From Selenomonadaceae bacterium UBA2897 (GTDB lineage Bacteria > Bacillota > Negativicutes > Selenomonadales > Selenomonadaceae), in contig DEDT01000016.1 of the NCBI GenBank assembly GCA_002350105.1, positions 3,827-9,060 on the forward strand: a DNA stretch of 5,234 bases, in the 5' to 3' direction. The first letter of the stretch is position 1; each line of letters begins with the position of its first letter. This document shows positions 1-4,742 of the stretch, in pieces. The position numbers were made by a program, and so were the translations under genes. The notes under the pieces are model-generated. The model was given only the letters and a program-made list of their open reading frames with translations, was not told where the DNA came from and did not search any database.

Positions 1-590
1 GCACGATGCAAGAAAGCGATATGTTCCTGCCAAGCTGCGACGGCGTCCCCGCCACCTATGCGTACCGTCTTCAAGATAGCTTCCCAGAGCCGCTGTTCCG
101 CCTCTCCCGCCGCACAACCCGGAAAGACCTTTGCCGCCCAGGTCGGCGTCGGCACGGACACGACGCACCAGGTATTCTTGTTGCTCATGAGGCGCTCACG
201 GTACTCGAGCAGAGCAGCCCCTGCCGCCTGCTGCGCAGAGGTCAGCCGCTGTGGCTCGATGTCACGGAAAATCTCAGGATCCCGCGCGACGACGGAAACA
301 AACGCAGCGCCTTGTTCTGCATAGTCTGTGTAGAACCGTCGCTTCCACTCGGGAAATTCCGAAAAAACAGAACGCGGTGCCAGCGCATATTTGATGTGGT
401 CAGACACCTCATCATTCCAGCTCATGACCACCTCGTGCGCACCAACGTGATACGCCTCTTCCGCGAGTAGACGCGCAAACGGTGCGCACGCGAGCGGCGT
501 ATTGACGACGAGAATCTGCTCCTTCTGTAGGTTTACGCCGATCTTCACGATCAGTCGGGCATACGCCCGGAGCAATTTCGTATCCGGCAT
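1..590 (-). CDS. M29-family metallo-aminopeptidase (AmpS/PepS-like), N-terminal half, cut by window edge
   Basis: Translating the minus strand from ATG at 590 gives 196 open residues with no stop before the window ends. It begins MPDTKLLRAYARLIVKIGVN. The pattern fits the N-terminal domain of M29 (AmpS/PepS/aminopeptidase T) cytoplasmic exopeptidases: a start helix, then QILVVNTPL (about 26-33), a VGAHEVVMSWNDE strand-turn (49-61), WCVVSVPTPTWAAKVFP (141-157), LWEAI (169-172) and DAVAAWQEH (182-190). Family members are about 400 residues long, so roughly half is missing, including the C-terminal Glu/His/Asp residues that bind the two metal ions; activity cannot be judged here. The start is set by an AAAGGGGAA ribosome binding site at 605-597, 8 bases before the ATG. 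There is no signal peptide. The gene lies 43 bases after the EAL gene with no terminator between, so cotranscription is likely. The family call is from remembered motifs and is fairly secure; substrate preference is unknown. Confidence 0.85.
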   Translation of the reverse strand, partial: MPDTKLLRAYARLIVKIGVNLQKEQILVVNTPLACAPFARLLAEEAYHVGAHEVVMSWNDEVSDHIKYALAPRSVFSEFPEWKRRFYTDYAEQGAAFVSVVARDPEIFRDIEPQRLTSAQQAAGAALLEYRERLMSNKNTWCVVSVPTPTWAAKVFPGCAAGEAEQRLWEAILKTVRIGGGDAVAAWQEHIAFLHR

Positions 591-596
591 ATCATG

Positions 597-605
597 TTCC
601 CCTTT
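597..605 (-). promoter_or_regulatory. Ribosome binding site of the M29 peptidase gene
   Basis: The minus strand reads AAAGGGGAA here, with the GGGG core 8 bases before ATG 590. It excludes the out-of-frame ATG at 595-593, which lies too close to the purine-rich core. No promoter is visible in the 43 bases between the two genes, so expression probably depends on the upstream EAL gene. Confidence 0.7.
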
Positions 606-633
606 CAAGATAGAAATGCTTTTTCGGAAAACA

Positions 634-2181
634 TTATACCGACTCCACGACTAAATCGCAATCAGGCACTTCCTCACACGTTTCACGCTCCGCATGAGAT
701 CTCATATACTGATAGAAATCCTCCATCGGCATTGGGCGTGCGTAGTGGAACCCCTGTAGATACGTTGTATCCATGCGGTCAAGTGCAAGCGCCATCGCCT
801 CAGACTCGACTCCCTCCGCCGTGATACTGAAACCGAGCTCGAGGAACGCACGGATCGTATCAGGAAGGAGCGTATTAGGCTGACTGAAATGCGCCCGCAC
901 GAACCCCATATCGAGCTTGATATTGATGAAAGGAATCTGACGCACCATCATAAGATTGGAATACCCACTGCCATAGTCGTCGAGCACGAAACTGAACCCC
1001 GTCTCCCGCATGCGTGCAATCTGGTTCTGCAACGTGTTGAGATTGATGATAGATTCCTCTGTAATTTCTAAATGAAGCTTATGTGCCGACACCTGATACT
1101 CCTGCTGAATACCGATGAAGTCCTCCGCAAGATGCGGATTCATGCATTGGACAGGAGAGAGATTGATATTGACCCAATCGAGCTGGAGCATCCTGATGCG
1201 CGGCTCGCTCATGAAGGCACAGACCTTGCGGAACACCTGCATGCCAAGTTCCGTGATACTGCCCGTTTTCTCCGCGAGAGGGATAAACTCGCCCGGCGCG
1301 ATATAGCCCAGCTTTTCATCATAAATACGCGCCAACGCCTCCGCACCGACAATTTTCTGCGTATGCGCGTCGACGATTGGCTGAAAAAAAACACTGACAT
1401 CATCCTTGGCAATCGCTCTCTTGAGCGCGCGTTTGACAGACATTTCGTGATGTAATCCGTCGATGTATTGCCCATCGACGCGAATAGGTTCCTGGCTCGG
1501 CACCACAGCCTGATCCTGCTGGCGATGCGCAATTTCCAAAACATCGAGAATATCATCCACTGACTCGACACAAATCGAACTGTCCATGACTGCGCAGCCG
1601 ACTCCAACAAACATCTCCGCCTCACCGACCAGCCAACTCTCCTGGAAGCGCCGATAAACAGCAGCAACCGTCCCTGCCTGATCGAACGGTGAAAACGAAA
1701 GAATCACGAATCTACCATTGCGCAGATAGAACATTGACTTCTTTGGAAACGTCTGCTGCAACCACATACCGATGAGCCCTAGACACCGATCCATCTGCAC
1801 CGCACCATAGAGTTCGCGCACCTCCCCGTAGGTGTGAATGCAACAGGAAACGAGCCAGAACCGCCGATTCTTATTCTCCCGCATCAAACGTTCAAATGCC
1901 TGGCGGTTAAACACCCCCGTACGTTGCTCTAAAAAGCGCTCCGGATTTTGCGCACCAAAATAAAGTCCGAGGCTCGCGAGCAGGAACAAATAACTGAGGA
2001 CATGAAGAACAAAACTATGTACGACCCCCCCCGCCAGCGTCAAGCAAAGATTCGCCGCAATCACCGCAGCAAAAATCCGGCTCTGACGCAGCGGCGGATA
2101 TTTGCGACGAAAATAAAAGATCACCAACAGGATCTGAATGGGCAGAACTACCGACGCCATCTCATAAGGATACTCTATCAT
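634..2181 (-). CDS. Membrane-anchored EAL-domain c-di-GMP phosphodiesterase with degenerate GGDEF domain
   Basis: A 515-residue protein counted from ATG 2181, predicted to hydrolyse cyclic di-GMP to pGpG at the inner face of the membrane. Three hydrophobic segments lie at about 8-24, 36-53 and 56-76. A GGDEF-like fold follows (about 85-225, opening TGVFNRQAFERL), but the signature site reads RNGRF at 154-158 and the RxxD inhibitory site is absent, so cyclase activity is unlikely. The EAL domain (about 248-495) looks complete: EALAR at 281-285, NLS at 340-342, LEITEES with E372, DDYGSGYSNL with D401/D402, IKLD with K422 and D424, AEGVE with E456, and LQGF with Q476. These are the metal-binding and catalytic positions of active EAL enzymes. 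The start is uncertain: an in-frame TTG at 2190 has a GGGAG site 8 bases upstream, whereas ATG 2181 lies 13 bases from the nearest GAGGG. The frame stays open further upstream (GTG 2295, ATG 2250) without a well-spaced binding site. A G8 run (2025-2032) lies in the membrane region. The M29 gene follows after 43 bases. Confidence 0.9.
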   Translation of the reverse strand: MIEYPYEMASVVLPIQILLVIFYFRRKYPPLRQSRIFAAVIAANLCLTLAGGVVHSFVLHVLSYLFLLASLGLYFGAQNPERFLEQRTGVFNRQAFERLMRENKNRRFWLVSCCIHTYGEVRELYGAVQMDRCLGLIGMWLQQTFPKKSMFYLRNGRFVILSFSPFDQAGTVAAVYRRFQESWLVGEAEMFVGVGCAVMDSSICVESVDDILDVLEIAHRQQDQAVVPSQEPIRVDGQYIDGLHHEMSVKRALKRAIAKDDVSVFFQPIVDAHTQKIVGAEALARIYDEKLGYIAPGEFIPLAEKTGSITELGMQVFRKVCAFMSEPRIRMLQLDWVNINLSPVQCMNPHLAEDFIGIQQEYQVSAHKLHLEITEESIINLNTLQNQIARMRETGFSFVLDDYGSGYSNLMMVRQIPFINIKLDMGFVRAHFSQPNTLLPDTIRAFLELGFSITAEGVESEAMALALDRMDTTYLQGFHYARPMPMEDFYQYMRSHAERETCEEVPDCDLVVESV

Positions 2182-2194
2182 CCAAGCCAAAATG

Positions 2195-2208
2195 CCCTCT
2201 CCCTTCCT
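2195..2208 (-). promoter_or_regulatory. Ribosome binding site of the EAL gene (start-deciding)
   Basis: The minus strand shows the purine block AGGAAGGGAGAGGG. Its GGAG core is 8 bases before TTG 2190, while the last GAGGG ends 13 bases before ATG 2181. This favours the TTG or the ATG over the in-frame GTG 2295 and ATG 2250. On spacing alone the TTG start, which adds three residues, is the better fit. Confidence 0.6.
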
Positions 2209-2331
2209 GCGCCCATTACGGCCACAGTACGTTCCTACTTGAAAATTCATTTTTAGAAAAATATATACGCGCACAAACGGGACATCAGTACACACAATTA
2301 ATCAGCGGTTCCTTAAAAATCCTTGCTGTAT

Positions 2332-2360
2332 AGTATAGCATATTCCGTCAATTTTTTGAC
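2332..2360 (-). promoter_or_regulatory. Candidate promoter of the EAL gene (extended -10)
   Basis: The minus strand has TGCTATACT (2340-2332), an extended -10 element with TATACT matching TATAAT at five of six positions. The hexamer 17 bases upstream is GTCAAA (2360-2355), a poor -35, as expected for an extended -10 promoter. A TTGACG at 2351-2346 is only 8 bases from the -10, too close to serve. Transcription would start near 2325, leaving an untranslated leader of about 135-145 bases. The element sits in the AT-rich gap after alsD, where nothing looks like a strong terminator, so read-through from alsD is also possible. Confidence 0.55.
2347..2360. repeat. 14-bp inverted repeat over the -35 region of the EAL promoter
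   Basis: The plus strand reads GTCAA TTTT TTGAC, a perfect 5-bp dyad with a 4-base spacer. It covers the weak -35 hexamer and part of the spacer of the candidate EAL promoter, where a repressor or activator could bind. Such a short AT-rich dyad can arise by chance, so a regulatory role is only inferred. Confidence 0.3.
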
Positions 2361-2416
2361 CGTATTTCCACAATTTTTCATTTTTGGGAACAGTTTTCTA
2401 TTTGTAGGCCTTGAGA

Positions 2417-3175
2417 TTACTCCCCTCCCTGTTCAATCTGACGAATCTCATCCCTGGAAGCGTTTTCGAGCGCGGCATCCTGGAACTCCTGATTATGCGG
2501 CAAATCCATCACGAACCGATCTGTCTTGTTGAGCAGCGCCTTGCCTCGCTCCATCTCGATATCGAATACATGCCCCCCACAGATGCAGGCATCGTCGAGA
2601 AAATGGAAATGCCAGCCCGCTGTATTCACTCCCTCGAGATACTGCGGGAAATAAAAACAGACGAGCGAACCTGAAATATTCTCAAATATGAACCGGCGCT
2701 CATCCTTCGCGAGCACCTCGGCAAACTTCTTGAACGGAGGCTCCTGCTTGAGTTCTGTGCGCGCAGCAACGCGGCGGAAAGCGCCGTCCACACGCACGAT
2801 GTAGAGATTGTTCGCGCCGAGCAACTCGACGCGCTCATCAAGAAGTCCGCGCAGCGCATCAAGGCTCTCCATGGCACCGAGGCTGATGGTATCTCCTTCC
2901 TCGAGGAACGAAACGCTTGCAAATGTCACACGATCTTCCATCGCCGCGAGCCGCGCACTCCCATCACCGAGGATTCTGTAACAGCGGTGGTTGAGCAAGA
3001 TGAGCTCTCCATCGGCCGCATGGAACATCCCCAGACCGATATCTCCGAAGCGCAGGAGCTGTTCTACCGTTGTCGCGCCATAATAATTCCCCATGATCAG
3101 AGATTGCAGCGTTGAAATCTGATAGATGGGCTGCTTCTTCTTGAGATAATGGACGGGCGAAGTGAGAAAATCCAT
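2417..3175 (-). CDS. alsD: Alpha-acetolactate decarboxylase
   Basis: This 252-residue protein is predicted to convert (S)-2-acetolactate to (R)-acetoin plus CO2 in the cytoplasm, diverting pyruvate from acid production and draining excess branched-chain precursor. Family landmarks appear in order: YQISTLQSLI (18-27), GDIGLGMFHAADGEL with E57 (44-58), NNLYIVRVDGAF (122-133), R139 in AART, WHFHFLDD (188-195) and GGHVFD (200-205). The zinc ligands H189, H191 and H202 have the same spacing (2 and 11) as His199/201/212 of the Brevibacillus brevis enzyme, and E243 matches its Glu253 by spacing. Length is normal for the family and there is no signal peptide, unlike secreted versions. ATG 3175 is chosen because AAAGGAG lies 8 bases upstream and homology begins just after; the 26 codons open upstream have no family similarity. 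No acetolactate synthase gene is adjacent, so the substrate comes from an enzyme encoded elsewhere. The gene appears to be transcribed from its own promoter. Confidence 0.93.
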   Translation of the reverse strand: MDFLTSPVHYLKKKQPIYQISTLQSLIMGNYYGATTVEQLLRFGDIGLGMFHAADGELILLNHRCYRILGDGSARLAAMEDRVTFASVSFLEEGDTISLGAMESLDALRGLLDERVELLGANNLYIVRVDGAFRRVAARTELKQEPPFKKFAEVLAKDERRFIFENISGSLVCFYFPQYLEGVNTAGWHFHFLDDACICGGHVFDIEMERGKALLNKTDRFVMDLPHNQEFQDAALENASRDEIRQIEQGGE

Positions 3176-3183
3176 AGAGCATG

Positions 3184-3190
3184 CTCCTTT
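3184..3190 (-). promoter_or_regulatory. Ribosome binding site of alsD
   Basis: The minus strand reads AAAGGAG, 8 bases before ATG 3175. The GAG is part of a 10-bp palindrome, GAGCATGCTC (3186-3177), that reaches almost to the start codon. A 3-bp stem with a CATG loop could form there but would be weak. Confidence 0.8.
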
Positions 3191-3199
3191 GTAACAGTA

Positions 3200-3221
3200 T
3201 GTCAGCCTGATGCCGCTGACA
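3200..3221 (-). promoter_or_regulatory. 7-bp hairpin or operator dyad in the alsD 5' leader
   Basis: The sequence TGTCAGC-N8-GCTGACA is a perfect 7-bp inverted repeat. It lies about 30-50 bases downstream of the expected transcription start and ends 9 bases before the ribosome binding site. It could be a DNA operator downstream of the promoter or an RNA stem-loop in the leader. There is no U-run after it, so it is not an intrinsic terminator. Function is inferred from position only. Confidence 0.45.
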
Positions 3222-3258
3222 GCGATTAGAAAGCAACATCGCATCGACAACAAAATTT

Positions 3259-3287
3259 ATTATAACACGTGCTAACGATAACTCCAA
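3259..3287 (-). promoter_or_regulatory. Promoter of alsD (extended -10, consensus TATAAT)
   Basis: The minus strand has a perfect TATAAT (3264-3259) preceded by TG in the extended -10 arrangement TGTTATAAT. A partial -35, TTGGAG (3287-3282), sits 17 bases upstream. Transcription should start near 3252, giving a leader of about 76 bases. The promoter lies just beyond the purD terminator, which supports alsD as a separate transcription unit. Confidence 0.75.
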
Positions 3288-3300
3288 TGAATTTCTTTAT

Positions 3301-3358
3301 CAAGAAAGAAAAAAGTCCTCTCAAAAAAAGACAAGCGCTTCTTGAGAGGAACTTTTTG
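3301..3358 (-). terminator. Intrinsic terminator after purD
   Basis: On the minus strand CCTCTCAA (3349-3342) pairs perfectly with TTGAGAGG (3324-3317), and the stem extends through ACTTTT/AAAAGT with one bulged base. A T-rich run, TTTTTTCTTTCTT (3314-3302), follows. The 17-base loop holds the palindrome AAGCGCTT (3333-3340), which may form a small inner hairpin. It begins about 10 bases after the purD stop and closes the purine unit. A's flank one side and T's the other, so it may also stop transcription from the opposite direction. Confidence 0.85.
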
Positions 3359-3367
3359 TATCATGTA

Positions 3368-4651
3368 TCAAATCAGCCGTTCAAGTGCACGATGCGCGAT
3401 ATCCTTGCGGAACATCTTATCCTTGAAATCGATAGCGGAAACGCCATCATATGCTTTTTCCACGGCCTGCGCGACATCCGCCGCCTCTGCAACGACACCG
3501 AGCACGCGTCCGCCAGCCGTGACGATCTTACCGTCTTTCTCTGCCGTCCCTGCGTGGAACACATGCGCACCTTTGGCTGCCGCCTCAGCAAGCCCCGTAA
3601 TCTCATAGCCCTTCTGGTAGGACTTCGGATAGCCGCCAGACGCGAGTACGACGCAGACCGCTGCGCCGTCACTCCAACGGATGTCGAGGTCCTTCAGACT
3701 GCCGTCACCGCGCGCGCATGCCGTCATGATTTCCACGAGATCGCTGCGCAGCAGCGGCAAGACGACCTGTGTCTCCGGGTCGCCGAAGCGCGCGTTAAAC
3801 TCGACAACCTTCGGGCCGTCCGCCGTAATCATGAGCCCAGCGTAGAGGCAGCCCTGATACTTGCGGCCCTCCACCGCCATCGCACGGATGGCCGGCTCAA
3901 GGATGGTCTCTTTCGCCTGCGCGACGAGCGCTGGCGTCATGACAGGCGCCGGCGCGTAGGTGCCCATGCCGCCCGTATTCGGCCCCTTGTCACCATCGTA
4001 GGCGCGCTTGTGATCCTGCGAGGAAATCATCGGCACGATGGTCTCGCCGTCGGTAAACGCGAGCAGCGATGCCTCCTCGCCCTCCATGAACTCCTCGATG
4101 ACGACGCGGCTGCCCGCCTGTCCGAACTCCTGAGCCTCCATGATGTCCGTGATCGCGCGCAGCGCCTCTTCCTCCGTCATCGCGACGACGACGCCCTTGC
4201 CCGCAGCAAGGCCGTCCGCCTTAATGACGATGGGCGCGCCCTCCTTGCGAATGTAGTCCTTCGCAGCTGCCGCGTCAGTGAAGACTTCATACTTTGCCGT
4301 CGGGATACCATATTTCTTCATGAGCCCCTTGGAAAAGGACTTCGAGCCCTCTATCTCCGCCGCGAGCTTACGCGGGCCGAAGGCGAGGATGCCTGCCGCT
4401 TCGAATGCGTCGACGATGCCGTTCGTGAGCGGCACCTCAGGTCCGACGACGGCGAGGTCGATGCCATGTGTTTTCGCAAAATCAACGACTGCCGTATTAT
4501 CCTCGATGGAGATATCCGGCACGCACTCAGCAATCTCCGCCATGCCAGGATTGCCCGGGATGGCATAGAGCTTCGTAGCCTTGGGGGACTGGGCAAGTTT
4601 CCAGGCAAGCGTGTGCTCACGCCCACCGCCACCGATCACAAGAATCTTCAT
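3368..4651 (-). CDS. purD: Phosphoribosylamine-glycine ligase (GAR synthetase)
   Basis: A complete 427-residue enzyme of de novo purine synthesis, joining 5-phosphoribosylamine and glycine with ATP to give glycinamide ribonucleotide (GAR), in the cytoplasm. The N-terminal domain starts MKILVIGGGGREH, the conserved glycine-rich loop, and has VVGPEVPL at 68-75. The ATP-grasp part shows KADGLAAGKGVVV (144-156), EEFMEGEEASLLAF (186-199), DHKRAYDGDKGPNTGGMG (213-230) and NARFGDPETQ (286-295), which supply nucleotide, metal and substrate contacts. The C-terminal domain contains VCVVLASGGYP (332-342). Length is normal and nothing is missing. ATG 4651 is chosen because GGAGG lies 8 bases upstream; a TTG five codons earlier in frame overlaps that binding site and is unlikely. 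The gene follows purH with a 91-base gap holding an intrinsic terminator immediately before the ribosome binding site, so its expression may be set by attenuation of purH transcripts. A strong terminator follows. Confidence 0.97.
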   Translation of the reverse strand: MKILVIGGGGREHTLAWKLAQSPKATKLYAIPGNPGMAEIAECVPDISIEDNTAVVDFAKTHGIDLAVVGPEVPLTNGIVDAFEAAGILAFGPRKLAAEIEGSKSFSKGLMKKYGIPTAKYEVFTDAAAAKDYIRKEGAPIVIKADGLAAGKGVVVAMTEEEALRAITDIMEAQEFGQAGSRVVIEEFMEGEEASLLAFTDGETIVPMISSQDHKRAYDGDKGPNTGGMGTYAPAPVMTPALVAQAKETILEPAIRAMAVEGRKYQGCLYAGLMITADGPKVVEFNARFGDPETQVVLPLLRSDLVEIMTACARGDGSLKDLDIRWSDGAAVCVVLASGGYPKSYQKGYEITGLAEAAAKGAHVFHAGTAEKDGKIVTAGGRVLGVVAEAADVAQAVEKAYDGVSAIDFKDKMFRKDIAHRALERLI

Positions 4652-4659
4652 GTATGCTA

Positions 4660-4664
4660 CCTCC
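4660..4664 (-). promoter_or_regulatory. Ribosome binding site of purD, abutting a terminator U-run
   Basis: The minus strand reads GGAGG directly after six T residues of the upstream intrinsic terminator, 8 bases before ATG 4651. Transcripts ending at that U-run would lack the binding site altogether, so purD translation requires read-through or a start inside the leader. Confidence 0.85.
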
Positions 4665-4688
4665 AAAAAAGGGCTGCGCCTGCAGCCC
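4665..4688 (-). terminator. Intrinsic terminator or attenuator between purH and purD
   Basis: The minus strand has GGGCTGC (4688-4682), a 4-base AGGC loop, then GCAGCCC (4677-4671), a perfect 7-bp GC-rich stem followed by six T residues (4670-4665). This is a textbook rho-independent terminator. It lies after purH but right against the purD ribosome binding site, where it can work as an attenuator for purD. No convincing promoter lies between it and purD, so some read-through must occur if purD is to be expressed. Confidence 0.8.
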
Positions 4689-4701
4689 CTTCATCATATT
4701 C

Positions 4702-4737
4702 CGTTGCTGCAGCCGAAGCATATCGGCTATCGCAACG
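4702..4737 (-). promoter_or_regulatory. Long hairpin in the purH-purD spacer, 5 bases after the purH stop
   Basis: On the minus strand an outer helix CGTTGC/GCAACG (4737-4732 with 4707-4702) encloses an inner helix AGCCGA/TCGGCT (4728-4723 with 4716-4711) with a 6-base loop. The two are separated by a 3x3 internal loop. Both helices are perfect. No U-run follows, so this is not itself a terminator. Its 3' arm contains CTGCAGC (4712-4706), which could instead pair with GCTGCAG (4686-4680) in the 5' arm and loop of the downstream terminator. This gives a possible antiterminator alternative. The hairpin is seen directly; the switching role is inference. Confidence 0.5.
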
Positions 4738-4742
4738 CTTCC

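Noticed and set aside
6..470. Open frame on the plus strand at the window start
   Set aside because: It is antisense to the M29 peptidase, whose own frame is open throughout and shows family motifs. There is no ribosome binding site and the protein looks like a shadow.
1209..1667. Minus-strand open frame of 152 codons inside the EAL gene
   Set aside because: It is out of frame with the conserved EAL motifs, Arg/Ser-rich and lacks a ribosome binding site.
2191..2295. In-frame extension of the EAL protein to GTG 2295 or ATG 2250
   Set aside because: The nearest AAGGA is about 14 bases from the GTG, and the ATG has only AT-rich sequence upstream. The strong purine-rich site lies downstream, before TTG 2190 and ATG 2181.
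2182..2325. Possible c-di-GMP riboswitch in the long leader of the EAL gene
   Set aside because: I could not find the conserved GEMM-type core or its paired stems, nor a terminator before the start codon. The leader is AT-rich and unstructured to the eye. A covariance-model search would settle it.
2361..2416. Possible alsD terminator (TTCCCAA with TTGTGGAA)
   Set aside because: The pairing is short, AU-rich and bulged, and no T-run follows it. I do not call a terminator here, so read-through into the EAL gene is possible.
3176..3253. In-frame 26-codon extension of alsD
   Set aside because: The extension would include the leader dyad, starts at about the predicted transcription start and has no ribosome binding site. 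ATG 3175 has a well-placed AAAGGAG.
4692..4697. TATGAT as a -10 for a private purD promoter
   Set aside because: No -35-like hexamer lies at 16-18 bases, and transcription would begin inside the terminator hairpin.
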